A DNA stretch of 64,000 bases from contig NC_010376.1 of NCBI RefSeq assembly GCF_000010185.1, forward strand, positions 1-64,000, written 5' to 3'. Under the pieces are notes generated by a model. It was not told the DNA's origin. It made no database searches and was given only the letters and a program-made list of their open reading frames with translations. The translations under genes were made by a program, and so were the position numbers. Origin of the DNA: Finegoldia magna ATCC 29328 (GTDB lineage Bacteria; Bacillota; Clostridia; Tissierellales; Peptoniphilaceae). Shown piece after piece: positions 43,675 through 53,033 of this stretch; the stretch's first letter is position 1, and every line of letters begins with the position of its first letter.

Positions 43675-44325
43675 CTATTTGAACAAATCGTAGTCCAATT
43701 CATCGTATGATTCGATGTGTTGCTCGACTTTTTCATCAATCACATCGTAATCATTGACAGTGGATTCGTCAGTAATTCCCACGACTTTAAATCCCATCTT
43801 GTCAACCGTATCGATGCAGTACAATGCATCTTCAAATACAATTGTGTTGTCAACATTAGAGCCTAATTTTTCAAGAGCATTATTCCAATACTCGTTTTCG
43901 TATTTGTGGTAACCTACGGATTTACAAGTTTGCACGAATTCAAAATAATCCAATATCCCTTGTTTTTCAAGAGCAGGAATTGCCAAATGGTCTTCTGTTG
44001 CAGTTGCAACGCACATTTTAATACCCATAGATTTTAGCTTTTCGAGCATATCCACAACGCCCGGCTTCAAATCAAATTCGTTCATATATCCGTTTCTAAT
44101 TGTGTAATATATAAAATTCAAACCATCGTCTGTGGTTTTTTTAATATCAAAAGTTTCGTGAATGTAATCAATAGATGTCAAAAGTGTTTTGGTTTTGATC
44201 TTCTTGATAAAATCATCATCAGGTTTTATTCCCAAATCGTCAATGTAATCCAAGATAACTCGGTTCCATTTGTACATGGAGTTGATTAAAGTTCCATCCA
44301 TATCAAAAATTGCGTATTTAATCAT
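43675..44325 (-). CDS. HAD-superfamily phosphatase, beta-phosphoglucomutase-like
   Basis: The 216-residue protein begins IFDMDGTLINS, the HAD motif I with two aspartates, and has ATATEDHLA (motif II Thr region), a conserved Lys near KYENEYW and VFEDALYCI (motif IV). A helical cap lies between motifs I and II. Substrates are probably phosphorylated sugars or related metabolites; the exact one is unknown. Confidence 0.87.
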   Translation of the reverse strand: MIKYAIFDMDGTLINSMYKWNRVILDYIDDLGIKPDDDFIKKIKTKTLLTSIDYIHETFDIKKTTDDGLNFIYYTIRNGYMNEFDLKPGVVDMLEKLKSMGIKMCVATATEDHLAIPALEKQGILDYFEFVQTCKSVGYHKYENEYWNNALEKLGSNVDNTIVFEDALYCIDTVDKMGFKVVGITDESTVNDYDVIDEKVEQHIESYDELDYDLFK

Positions 44326-44430
44326 AAATTCATCCTTTCATATATAACTAGATTTTAGTATAAGAACAGCTTAAAGTCAATCAAAAACAAGTATTTTTAC
44401 GTATTTAACAAATATTTTATTTCCATAAAA

Positions 44431-44459
44431 TTGAAAAAATATCGGGAAAACCATATAAT
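44431..44459 (+). promoter_or_regulatory. Promoter of the peptidase operon
   Basis: TTGAAA (44431-44436) and TATAAT (44454-44459) are 17 bases apart, 27 bases ahead of the M29 aminopeptidase ATG, with AAGGAGG between. Confidence 0.85.
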
Positions 44460-44486
44460 ATTATTAGTGATATAAGGAGGAATATA

Positions 44487-45719
44487 ATGGAAAATTTTGA
44501 TAAAAAACTAAACAATTACGCAAGATTGATAATTGAAAAAGGAATCAATGCAAACGATAGACCGCTTGTGATTCGTTGCGCAGTTGAGAGAGCTGATTTT
44601 GCAAGACTTTTGGTAAAATACGCTTACGAAAAAGGCGCAAGCGAAGTTATCATGGAGTGGAATGACGATGAAATCAACAGAATGTACTACGAAAACGCAT
44701 CAGAAGAAGCGTTGAAGGACGTTCCAGATTTTATCGTAGAAAAATCCAAATACTATTTTGAAAAAAAGGCAGGTGTGATATCTGTATCTTGCCAAGATCC
44801 TGAAAATTTGAAGGGCGTGGATGCCGACAGAGTTCAAATGAGATCCAAGGTTTTTGCTGAAAAGATGAAACCAATTCAAAAATACACAATGAATGACATC
44901 AACAGCTGGTGTGTTGTCGCAGCTCCAAGTGTTGGCTGGGCGAAGAGAGTATTCCCAGAACTTTCAGAAGAAGAAGCTGTAGAAAAATTGTGGGATCAAA
45001 TCTTCAAGGCAACACGTTCTGATACAGAAGATCCAATCAAAGCGTGGGATGAACATTTGGACACAATGGACAAACACGCAGAGTTTATGAACAAACACCA
45101 ATTCGTGAAGCTTCACTACACAAACTCATTGGGAACTGATTTGACAATCGAACTTCCAAAAGGACACGTGTGGATGGCTGCACAATCTACAGATAATTAC
45201 GGAAATGTTTTTGTTCCAAACATTCCAACAGAAGAAGTGTTCACAGCACCTCACAAAGACAAGGTAAACGGCGTTGTTTACAGCACCAAACCATTGAATT
45301 ACGGTGGCAACACAATCGACAAGATGAGATTTGAATTTAAAAATGGAAAAGTTGTGGACTTCGATGCAGAAGTTGGCAAGGAAACTTTGAAGAATATGTT
45401 CGACACTGACGAAAATGGAAAATACTTGGGAGAAGTGGCACTTGTTCCTTACGAATCACCAATTTCTAAATCAAACGTCACATTCATCAAAACATTGTAC
45501 GACGAAAACGCATCATGTCACCTTGCATTTGGCCAAGCTTACCCAACTTGTGTAGAAGGAGGAGTGGACATGACAGATGATGAATTGAAGGAAAATGGAA
45601 TCAATGATTCATTGATTCACGTGGATTTCATGGTTGGATCAAAAGACATGAGAATAGTTGGAACTACAGCAGACGGCAAAGAAATAGAAGTATTTAAGGA
45701 AGGAAACTGGGCAATCTAA
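44487..45719 (+). CDS. pepS: M29-family aminopeptidase
   Basis: The 410-residue metallopeptidase matches the thermophilic aminopeptidase family (AmpS/PepS). Probable metal-binding parts are NIPTEEVFTAP (Glu), LGEVALVP (Glu) and CHLAFGQAYP (His), with the HYTNSLGTDLTIELPKGH substrate region. It removes N-terminal residues from cytoplasmic peptides, which fits a peptide-fermenting anaerobe. Its stop overlaps the pepF start by one base (TAATG), so the two peptidases are made together. Confidence 0.92.
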   Translation: MENFDKKLNNYARLIIEKGINANDRPLVIRCAVERADFARLLVKYAYEKGASEVIMEWNDDEINRMYYENASEEALKDVPDFIVEKSKYYFEKKAGVISVSCQDPENLKGVDADRVQMRSKVFAEKMKPIQKYTMNDINSWCVVAAPSVGWAKRVFPELSEEEAVEKLWDQIFKATRSDTEDPIKAWDEHLDTMDKHAEFMNKHQFVKLHYTNSLGTDLTIELPKGHVWMAAQSTDNYGNVFVPNIPTEEVFTAPHKDKVNGVVYSTKPLNYGGNTIDKMRFEFKNGKVVDFDAEVGKETLKNMFDTDENGKYLGEVALVPYESPISKSNVTFIKTLYDENASCHLAFGQAYPTCVEGGVDMTDDELKENGINDSLIHVDFMVGSKDMRIVGTTADGKEIEVFKEGNWAI

Positions 45720-47515
45720 TGGATATACTAAAATATTGCAAAAGAGAAGAAGCAGACCCACAATACATGTGGGATTTATCGGCACTATATAAAACAGAAG
45801 AAGAATTCGAAAAAGCAGTGAAGACAATTGATTTGATGGCGGATGATTTCAAGAAAAATTACGAAAACAAACTCAAATCAGCAGACATCATTAAAAACGC
45901 AATGGACGATTACAGAGATATCGTGGCTAATATCGACCGCATCGCACACTACGCATCACTTGATGTGGAAGCAGACGGCCACAACGAAAAGTCCCAAAAA
46001 AGAGCCATGGCTACATTCACAAAAATCGCAGATATCGAAAACAAAATGAGCTTTTTTGAAACAGAACTCGTACAAGTTGACGAACAAACACTTGAAGAAG
46101 TGAAAAACGACACCAACAATACAAGATACATCGACGATTTGTTGAAGAAAAAAGAACACATCTTATCCAAAGAAGTGGAAAATGCTATAAGCAAATTCTC
46201 GCAAACATTTAGCTCATTCTACGAAATCTACAACACAACGAAAATTCACGACATCACATTCCCTGATTTCGAAGTAAATGGCAAAAAATACGAAATGACT
46301 TACAATTTGTTCGAAGGAGTTTACGACAACGACCCTGACACAGATTTGAGAAGAAAATCATACGAAGTGTTCTACAACGAACTTGCAAAATACAAAAACA
46401 CAACAGCGATGATTTATCTGTCACATTGCCAAGCAGAAAAGGCAGAAAGTGAACTAAGAGGATACGATTCAGTGATAGATTTCTTGTTGGACAGACAAAA
46501 CATCTCTCGTGAATTGTACGACAGACAACTAGATGTAATCATGCAAGAACTTCCGAAACACATGAGAAAATACGCCCAAATCATCAAAAAAGAATACGAT
46601 TTGGACCAAGTTACATTCATGGACTTGAAGCTAGATGTGGAAAACTCATTCTCTAAAAACATTTCAGTTGAAGATGCAAGGAATTTACTAAAAGACGGTC
46701 TATCAATCCTAGGAGAAGATTATTCCAAAATGCTCGATCGTGCATTTGACGAAAAATGGATTGATTTCGTAAACACATTCGGAAAATCAACAGGAGCATT
46801 CTGCGCATCGCCATTCTTGGCACACCCATACGTGTTGATATCTTGGACTGGCAAACTAACAGAAGCCATCGTATTGTCGCACGAATTGGGACATGCAGGA
46901 CAATCCTACATCTCACAAAAAACACAAAACGTGTTGGACAACGACCCATCAATGTATTTCGTGGAATCACCATCCACAACAAACGAACTCATCATGAGCA
47001 GATACTTGTTAGAAAAAGCAACAACTGACCAAGAAAGAAGATACTTGTCGGGACAAATAATCTCTAGAACCTACTTCCACAACTTCGTCACACACTTCAT
47101 CGAAGGATACTACCAAAGAGAAGTGTACAAACTAATCGATAAAAAAGAAGGATTCACAGCCGATGATTTGTCAAGAATCTTCAAAGAAACACTACAAAAA
47201 TTCTGGGGAGAAGACGTTGAAATCAACGAAGGATCGGAATTAACATGGATGAGACAACCTCACTACTACATGGGATTGTATCCATACACATACTCCGCAG
47301 GACTAACAATCGGGACACAAGTATCCAAAATGATTGTAGAAGAAGGAAAACCAGCAGCAGACAGATGGCTCAAAGCATTGGCATTAGGCTCTACAGAAGA
47401 TTCTGTGGGAATCGCAAAAGCTGCAGGAGTAGACATCACAACAGATAAACCACTCAAAGACACCATAGAATACATCGGCAAAGTAATCGATGACATCGAA
47501 AAATACGACAAATAA
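45719..47515 (+). CDS. pepF: Oligoendopeptidase F (M3B)
   Basis: PepF is a cytoplasmic zinc endopeptidase cutting oligopeptides. The 598-residue protein has the active-site motif SHELGHAGQS (His388, Glu389, His392) and a third-ligand region VESPSTTNELIMSRYLLEKA, all typical of M3B. Length is standard. It is coupled to the upstream M29 aminopeptidase, so the pair forms a peptide-breakdown operon. A hairpin follows 3 to 33 bases after the stop. Confidence 0.95.
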   Translation: MDILKYCKREEADPQYMWDLSALYKTEEEFEKAVKTIDLMADDFKKNYENKLKSADIIKNAMDDYRDIVANIDRIAHYASLDVEADGHNEKSQKRAMATFTKIADIENKMSFFETELVQVDEQTLEEVKNDTNNTRYIDDLLKKKEHILSKEVENAISKFSQTFSSFYEIYNTTKIHDITFPDFEVNGKKYEMTYNLFEGVYDNDPDTDLRRKSYEVFYNELAKYKNTTAMIYLSHCQAEKAESELRGYDSVIDFLLDRQNISRELYDRQLDVIMQELPKHMRKYAQIIKKEYDLDQVTFMDLKLDVENSFSKNISVEDARNLLKDGLSILGEDYSKMLDRAFDEKWIDFVNTFGKSTGAFCASPFLAHPYVLISWTGKLTEAIVLSHELGHAGQSYISQKTQNVLDNDPSMYFVESPSTTNELIMSRYLLEKATTDQERRYLSGQIISRTYFHNFVTHFIEGYYQREVYKLIDKKEGFTADDLSRIFKETLQKFWGEDVEINEGSELTWMRQPHYYMGLYPYTYSAGLTIGTQVSKMIVEEGKPAADRWLKALALGSTEDSVGIAKAAGVDITTDKPLKDTIEYIGKVIDDIEKYDK

Positions 47516-47518
47516 TAT

Positions 47519-47548
47519 AAATGGCACTGTAATGGGTGCCATTTTACA
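47519..47548 (+). terminator. Hairpin after pepF
   Basis: AAATGGCAC and GTGCCATTT flank an eight-base loop. The T-run is short (TTTTACA), so termination may be partial and the ABC genes downstream could be partly read through. Confidence 0.6.
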
Positions 47549-47565
47549 TAGATAAGAGGCAACAA

Positions 47566-48450
47566 ATGTATATACAATTTAATAATATTAAAAAATCATT
47601 CGACGGAAATACTGTACTTGACGTTGAGAATTTACAAATAGAAAAGGGCGAAATAGTTTCAATTATAGGGAAAAACGGCTCAGGGAAAAGCACACTAATC
47701 AAGATTTTGTGTGGATTATTGTACCAAGATCAAGGAGAATGCAGTGTTGATAATATATCCAACAAAAATTCTAAAATCAGAGAACACACCAAACTTGTAC
47801 TTGAAAGTGGTGGAGGATATTACGATTATTTAACAGCCACTGAAAACATCATGTATTTTCTCGGACTAAACCACGTTAATTACAATGAAGATGAAGTGCA
47901 TAATTTGATGAGCAAACTCGATTTTACAGAATTCAAAGACAAAAAAGTATCAGAATTATCGCAAGGAAATCGTCAAAAACTTTCGCTCATAGTGACACTT
48001 CTAACCAATCCCGACATAATTTGCTTAGATGAACCTACCAATGGTTTGGATATCAATAGCATGAATATTTTGTTGAATTTCCTACACAAAATAGCAGTTG
48101 AAGACCAAAAGACAGTCATCTTCACAAGTCACGACCTATCATTTATGAAAAACATCAACTCCAGATTAATTCTAATAAATGAAGGGAAAATTGTACTGGA
48201 TAAACCATCCAAACAGTTGTTTGATTCAAAAGATTTACAAAAAGACATCATTGAAATAGAAAACACCGACAGAAATCTACTAGATAATTTGAAGAAAACG
48301 AAATACGAATTTACCGACAATTCAATTATATTGTCGGTTTACGATGAAGCTGAGAAGGAATTTCTACTTAAAAACTGTGACATCATAAGCATGAGAAAAG
48401 AATCTTTGACGGCAGAAGATGTGTATTTCAGGGTGATTTCAAATGTTTAG
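47566..48450 (+). CDS. ABC transporter ATPase of an ABC-2-type exporter
   Basis: The 294-residue ATPase has Walker A GKNGSGKSTLIKI, signature LSQGNRQKLSL and Walker B IICLDEPTNGLD, with a C-terminal extension of about 70 residues like those of antibiotic or bacteriocin exporters. The ATG at 47566 follows AAGAGG. It overlaps the next gene by eight bases. The two following membrane proteins are its likely permeases. Substrate unknown. Confidence 0.85.
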   Translation: MYIQFNNIKKSFDGNTVLDVENLQIEKGEIVSIIGKNGSGKSTLIKILCGLLYQDQGECSVDNISNKNSKIREHTKLVLESGGGYYDYLTATENIMYFLGLNHVNYNEDEVHNLMSKLDFTEFKDKKVSELSQGNRQKLSLIVTLLTNPDIICLDEPTNGLDINSMNILLNFLHKIAVEDQKTVIFTSHDLSFMKNINSRLILINEGKIVLDKPSKQLFDSKDLQKDIIEIENTDRNLLDNLKKTKYEFTDNSIILSVYDEAEKEFLLKNCDIISMRKESLTAEDVYFRVISNV

Positions 48451-49195
48451 TAAATTGTTATTGGAATTTAACAGAGATTTCTCAGAAATCAAAAAATATA
48501 AATTCAACGTCATATTTGCAAACATCGCAGTGCTTTTGATGTCACTTTTCATCATAGATGGACTGTTTGTAAAAGAAAAAGAAATCGTGTTTTTGATGAT
48601 GATATTGTGGTATTATGCGACTTATGCGATTGAATCACCAACATTTTTGATACAAAACGAAATAACAGACAGAACACTGATATTAATTGTCCAATCAAAA
48701 ACGGGGATACTATCTGTTGTTTTGTACAGAAATTTAGTGGAATGTTTGATGAATACGATAAAAGTAATCGTGATATTCACACTGATATTTGTATCAGTAG
48801 ACTTTGATTATTCGAAATTCAACCACATTCCTATAATGATTTTAGTGATGGTTGTGTCTGTGTTCATACTTTATCAATTGGGCACTTTCTTATCAAGCTT
48901 CACATTATTATATAAAAGACTTGGAAGTTTTGTCGCCTTGGCAGAAACATATATGTTGTTTTTCGGAGATATTACAGTAAAAGTCAACAATAAATTGCTT
49001 TTATTTATTAATAAAATAATATTCCCATTTAACAATGCACGTACAATCTTCACACAATTACAACTGAATAATGTGAGATATGATTTGATAGTACAACTTT
49101 TGATACAAGCTGTTGTATTGTCCGTTTTGGTCAAGATTTCATACGACAAAAACATTCAAAAAAGCATGAAAAGAGGTAATTTGTATGGGATATAA
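48443..49195 (+). CDS. ABC-2-type permease subunit 1
   Basis: The 250-residue protein has about six membrane spans and no strongly conserved motif. Its place between an ABC ATPase (eight-base overlap upstream) and a second permease (11-base overlap downstream) marks it as one half of a heterodimeric exporter channel. The family is inferred mainly from context and hydrophobic pattern. Confidence 0.75.
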   Translation: MFSKLLLEFNRDFSEIKKYKFNVIFANIAVLLMSLFIIDGLFVKEKEIVFLMMILWYYATYAIESPTFLIQNEITDRTLILIVQSKTGILSVVLYRNLVECLMNTIKVIVIFTLIFVSVDFDYSKFNHIPIMILVMVVSVFILYQLGTFLSSFTLLYKRLGSFVALAETYMLFFGDITVKVNNKLLLFINKIIFPFNNARTIFTQLQLNNVRYDLIVQLLIQAVVLSVLVKISYDKNIQKSMKRGNLYGI

Positions 49196-49856
49196 ATACG
49201 GAGAATTACGAAAATACATCGATGAAAACAAAAACTATAAGATAGAATTTTTCTCAAAGCTAATATCGGATATTATCATGCTTGCAGGCGTTTCATTTAT
49301 GCTAAAATCAACGGACAATTGGAACAACGAATCGTTCACGTATTTTTTGATATGGTATTTGTTGCAAACAGTATTATTTGAACTCGTTAAATCCATAGAA
49401 TTTGAAATCAAAAGCGACGGGCTGATTAATATGATTTCATCTAGAACCAGCATCACGATGATTTATTTCAAAAGAAGCATTGTGTGGTTAGTAAAAGCGG
49501 CGATTTTATTTGCGATTGTGATTACATTATCGGGAAATGGATTAAATGGGATAATACAATTCAAGCCTAATTTAATACTAGCGATAATCTTTTCATTAAT
49601 TCTAATGTATGGCGTGTTCTTCTTATTCATGGCACTCACATTTATTTACGAACGTGTCGCATCATTTACTGGATTTATCACAACAGCGTTTTTGATATTT
49701 GGCTACAAACTCACAATAACACAAGAAATCAGAAAAATAATTGTGGGAAATCAAGCGGATATGAAGAAAATTGTGTTGAATTTGATACTTTTATATGCAG
49801 TGTCTTATCATTTTATGAAAAAAGCAAGGATGAAATTACAATATAGGGGATTCTAA
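49185..49856 (+). CDS. ABC-2-type permease subunit 2
   Basis: The 223-residue protein has about six hydrophobic spans (for example SKLISDIIMLAGVSFML and AIIFSLILMYGVFFLFMALT) and a short basic C terminus. It overlaps the first permease by 11 bases and the MFS gene by one base (TAATG). It probably pairs with subunit 1. Substrate unknown. Confidence 0.73.
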   Translation: MGYKYGELRKYIDENKNYKIEFFSKLISDIIMLAGVSFMLKSTDNWNNESFTYFLIWYLLQTVLFELVKSIEFEIKSDGLINMISSRTSITMIYFKRSIVWLVKAAILFAIVITLSGNGLNGIIQFKPNLILAIIFSLILMYGVFFLFMALTFIYERVASFTGFITTAFLIFGYKLTITQEIRKIIVGNQADMKKIVLNLILLYAVSYHFMKKARMKLQYRGF

Positions 49857-51157
49857 TGAACGAAAAATTTAAAAAATTTATGGTGGTATGGTTTGGGCAA
49901 TTTGTGTCTATGCTTGGGTCGGGAATTTCATCATTTGGATTATCGTTGTGGATTTTCATGATGACAAAAAGTGCCACGACTTTTGCGATGACGTTTTTAG
50001 TACAAATTTTACCGGGAATTATATTTGCGCCATTTGCAGGATCAATGGCAGACAGAAAACAACGAAAACATATTATAGTGTTAACCGATTCACTTGATGC
50101 TGTACTTAAAGTTATACTTATGATTTTACTTGCGACGGGAAGTATGAAAGTGTGGATGGTGTATCCATTGACATTTTTGTCGCAAACTTTAGGAACATTT
50201 CAAAATCCTGCATTTAATGCGACAATTCCACTTTTGGTTGAAAAGAAGGATATTCCACGCGCAAATGGTTTTATGCAACTTATCAGAGCAATTCAAAATA
50301 TGCTTGCGCCGTTGATTGCAGGTGCGTTATTTCCATTTATAGGACTTACGGGATTATTTGCGATTGATTTTGTAACTTTCTTCGTCGCTATTTTGACGAT
50401 TTTACCACAAAAAATCGAGCAAGAAATCGAAGAAGTTAAGGAATCTAATTTTACCAAGACAATTGTAAGTGATTTGAAAATAGCTTTTGAAGTGTTGAAA
50501 CAAAAGCAAGGATTTATACAAATAATAGTCGTGTTTTCAATATTGAATTTTGTGGCAAATATAGCTATGGTTTTGGTTGGTCCGTTGGTAATGAGTAATT
50601 TCGATACGAAAATATACGGACTTGTAAACTCTGTGTCGGGAATTGCGATGGTGTTAGGTGGAGTAATTTCGGGAGCAATTCCAAGCGAAAAAAACAAGGT
50701 AAGATCGATTTTCCTTAGTTTAATAATTTGCTCAATTGGTTTGGTTGTTATGGGAATAAATTACAGTTGGGTTGTGATTGCTGTGGGATTTTTCTTATTT
50801 ATGATTCCTACTCCTTATGCGAATGGAACTTTCGGTTCACTGATGCAGTTGAAAATAGAAACTAAAATGCTTGGAAGAGTTGGTTCATTGGTCGATTGTC
50901 TGATGAAGATTATCACTCCTATAGCGATTATTTTGGCTGGTTTTTTGGCGGATAATGTGTTCAACCCACTCTTGATAAAAGGCGGCAAATTATCTGACAC
51001 TTTCATCGCAAAAATCATTGGAGTGGGAAATGGCAGAGGAATTGGGCTGTTATTTGTGATTTGTGGAACTATTCTTCTTATCATTTGCGTTATGATGCTT
51101 TTGAATAAAAATATTAACCGACTTGAAGAATTAAACCCAGATGTAATTAATGATTAG
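49856..51157 (+). CDS. Major facilitator superfamily transporter
   Basis: The 433-residue protein has twelve spans and an MFS motif A-like loop AGSMADRKQRKHI between spans 2 and 3. It resembles the MFS_3/enterobactin-exporter group (early VWFGQFVSMLGSGISSFGLS). It is coupled to the ABC permease genes, so one operon encodes two different export machines, which suggests a shared substrate such as a peptide or drug. No biosynthetic gene lies nearby. Confidence 0.87.
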   Translation: MNEKFKKFMVVWFGQFVSMLGSGISSFGLSLWIFMMTKSATTFAMTFLVQILPGIIFAPFAGSMADRKQRKHIIVLTDSLDAVLKVILMILLATGSMKVWMVYPLTFLSQTLGTFQNPAFNATIPLLVEKKDIPRANGFMQLIRAIQNMLAPLIAGALFPFIGLTGLFAIDFVTFFVAILTILPQKIEQEIEEVKESNFTKTIVSDLKIAFEVLKQKQGFIQIIVVFSILNFVANIAMVLVGPLVMSNFDTKIYGLVNSVSGIAMVLGGVISGAIPSEKNKVRSIFLSLIICSIGLVVMGINYSWVVIAVGFFLFMIPTPYANGTFGSLMQLKIETKMLGRVGSLVDCLMKIITPIAIILAGFLADNVFNPLLIKGGKLSDTFIAKIIGVGNGRGIGLLFVICGTILLIICVMMLLNKNINRLEELNPDVIND

Positions 51158-51212
51158 TTTAGTGTAATTGGGGTATAAATAATCTGTAAGAAATTTTATA
51201 GGGGGTAATATA

Positions 51213-51572
51213 ATGGCTAAATTAACAGAAACAGTTCAATCTGGAGATTGGAAAGCAGAAAAACACGTTCCAGTAATTCATATTGATAAAAAAGATGACG
51301 GATTTAAAGTATGCGCAATCGTAGGTGAAGAAATCGAACACCCAAACACATTCGAACACCACATTGCATGGATTAAAGTATTCTTCCAACCAGAAGGAGA
51401 AAAATTCCCAGTAGAAGTAGCATCTTACCAAGCAGCAGCTCATGGTGAAGGCGAAGTATTCACTAAACCACACGCTCACGCTTATGTAAAATCTACTAAA
51501 CCAGGTAAAGTATTCGCATTAAGTTATTGCAATATCCATGGTTTATGGGAAAGCGCTGAAGAAGTAAAATAG
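51213..51572 (+). CDS. sor: Superoxide reductase (neelaredoxin type)
   Basis: Superoxide reductase turns superoxide into peroxide in anaerobes, using a mononuclear iron centre. The 119-residue protein has the centre II ligands: Glu16 and His18 in AEKHVPVI, His43 and His49 in HPNTFEHHIAW, and Cys106 and His109 in CNIHGLW. The N-terminal desulforedoxin domain is missing, so it is the one-iron class. AGGGGGT precedes the ATG. It stands alone with a terminator. Confidence 0.95.
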   Translation: MAKLTETVQSGDWKAEKHVPVIHIDKKDDGFKVCAIVGEEIEHPNTFEHHIAWIKVFFQPEGEKFPVEVASYQAAAHGEGEVFTKPHAHAYVKSTKPGKVFALSYCNIHGLWESAEEVK

Positions 51573-51583
51573 GTTGATATAAT

Positions 51584-51611
51584 GAGAGCTCTTAAAGGGG
51601 CTCTTTTTTTC
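51584..51611 (+). terminator. Terminator after the superoxide reductase gene
   Basis: AGAGC...GCTCT stem with a ten-base loop followed by seven T. The stem is short. Confidence 0.7.
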
Positions 51612-51626
51612 TTGGGAGAATCTATC

Positions 51627-51679
51627 ATTCCGATAAATGCAAGTGTATTATTCCGATAAGGTTGTTATTATTCCGATAA
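51627..51679 (+). promoter_or_regulatory. Three ATTCCGATAA iterons upstream of the Fic gene
   Basis: ATTCCGATAA occurs at 51627-51636, 51650-51659 and 51670-51679, spaced 23 and 20 bases start to start (about two helical turns). The array ends 35 bases ahead of the GTG start. It is the likely binding site for the helix-turn-helix domain of the Fic protein encoded next. No clear promoter is visible outside it. Confidence 0.75.
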
Positions 51680-51714
51680 GAATATATAATTAAATAAAGA
51701 TTGGAGGGATATGT

Positions 51715-52617
51715 GTGTATTTAACTGTAAAACAAGTTGCAGAAAAATGGAAAATTTCAGATAGAAGAGTGAGAGCGTTGTGTGCTCAAGGCAAAATTGA
51801 TGGAGCTTTTCAAGATGGAAGACTATGGAAGATACCGATTGATGCACAAAAACCTTCCGACAGCCGATACAAATCAACGAACAGCTTGCTTTCTCAAATT
51901 GATTTAAAAAAACAAGAGTTGGATAAGAAAAGGCGTTTGACTGAAGGGGAAGTAGCCAGATTGAACGAAGAATTTGCAGTTGAATACACTTATAATTCAA
52001 ATGCGATTGAAGGAAATACTTTGACTTTGAGAGAGACTGATTTGGTTTTAAAAGGACTTACGATTGATAAGAAACCTTTGAAAGATCACTTGGAAGTTAT
52101 AGGTCACAAGGAGGCTTTTGATTTTGTAAGAGAGCTTGTGGAAAAAGAGGCGGATTTGAATGAAAATGTGATTAAGCAAATTCATTATTTGGTATTATCG
52201 GACAAAATACAAGACCGTGGCGTGTACCGTAGAGTTCCAGTAAAAATTATGGGCGCTACCAATGAACCTGTTCAACCGTATTTGATTGAGCCGAAAATGA
52301 ACGAACTTATGCACAATTATAAGAAAAATACTGAACATATTGTTTCAAAACTCGCGCGTTTTCACATTGAGTTTGAGAGCATACATCCATTTATAGATGG
52401 AAATGGCAGAACTGGTAGGCTTCTGGTGAATTTGGAATTGATGAAGGCAGGATATCCACCAATTGATATTAAATTCAAAGATAGATTGACTTACTACAAA
52501 GCTTTTGATGATTATCATGAAAAGCACAGCACAAAGACAATGGAGAATTTGTTTTCAAAGTATTTAAATGAAAGATTGCAACATTATTTGGATATTTTAA
52601 GTGATGGAAATAATTAA
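51715..52617 (+). CDS. Fic-family protein with N-terminal DNA-binding domain
   Basis: The 300-residue protein starts with an excisionase/MerR-like helix-turn-helix (MYLTVKQVAEKWKISDRRVR, about 1-50), then a Fic domain with the full active-site motif HPFIDGNGRTGR (His224). Residues 95-101 read SNAIEGN, the inhibitory helix motif (S/T-x-x-x-E-G/N) that blocks ATP binding in class II Fic enzymes. Fic proteins usually AMPylate target proteins. Start is GTG with GGAGGG six bases ahead. Fusion with an HTH and iterons upstream suggest self-regulation. No separate antitoxin gene is present. Confidence 0.9.
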   Translation: MYLTVKQVAEKWKISDRRVRALCAQGKIDGAFQDGRLWKIPIDAQKPSDSRYKSTNSLLSQIDLKKQELDKKRRLTEGEVARLNEEFAVEYTYNSNAIEGNTLTLRETDLVLKGLTIDKKPLKDHLEVIGHKEAFDFVRELVEKEADLNENVIKQIHYLVLSDKIQDRGVYRRVPVKIMGATNEPVQPYLIEPKMNELMHNYKKNTEHIVSKLARFHIEFESIHPFIDGNGRTGRLLVNLELMKAGYPPIDIKFKDRLTYYKAFDDYHEKHSTKTMENLFSKYLNERLQHYLDILSDGNN

Positions 52618-52619
52618 TG

Positions 52620-52645
52620 AGGACTCTTTGATGGAGTCCTTTTTT
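52620..52645 (+). terminator. Terminator after the Fic gene
   Basis: AGGACTC-TTTGATG-GAGTCCT with six T directly after the stop codon. Confidence 0.9.
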
Positions 52646-53033
52646 CGTGGAAAAATTTATTGCAAAAAATTAAACATAATACTAATTTTTATACAAGAAA
52701 TTTTTGCACGTTGTAACGCGGAGTACAAATTAATATAAGAATAATAGAAAGCATATCATATAATGTGACAAGATAAATTGAACTTTTATTTCAAAAAAAT
52801 AATTTCCTAAATTTTTCCAAATACAAACGGTTACATATTTCTTGAAAATTTAAAATTAATTGTGAAAATTTATTGCAGAAAATTCCGATAGATTTTTATT
52901 TCACATTATATTTTCAAAAAAAAACATTGAATACCAATACAAAATCTTGAAAAAACACTGATTTTGTGATATAAGTATGATAAGCCTAACTATAGGCAAA
53001 ATTATTTTAAAATAAATTTTAGGAAGTGGTGTT
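52646..53033. other. Long AT-rich leader region of the first giant surface gene
   Basis: About 390 bases without a gene. TTGAAA (52947-52952) and TATAAG (52970-52975), 17 bases apart, make a good promoter. The transcript would carry a 5' leader of about 52 bases with a small hairpin GCCTA-ACTA-TAGGC (52984-52997) and the ribosome site AGGAAGTGG. A lone ATTCCGATA (52882-52890) resembles the Fic iteron but is probably chance. Confidence 0.65.

Noticed and set aside
52882-52890. A fourth ATTCCGATA copy ahead of the giant surface gene
   Set aside because: Nine matching bases in AT-rich DNA are easily chance, and no second copy lies nearby. I did not claim Fic-HTH control of the surface gene.
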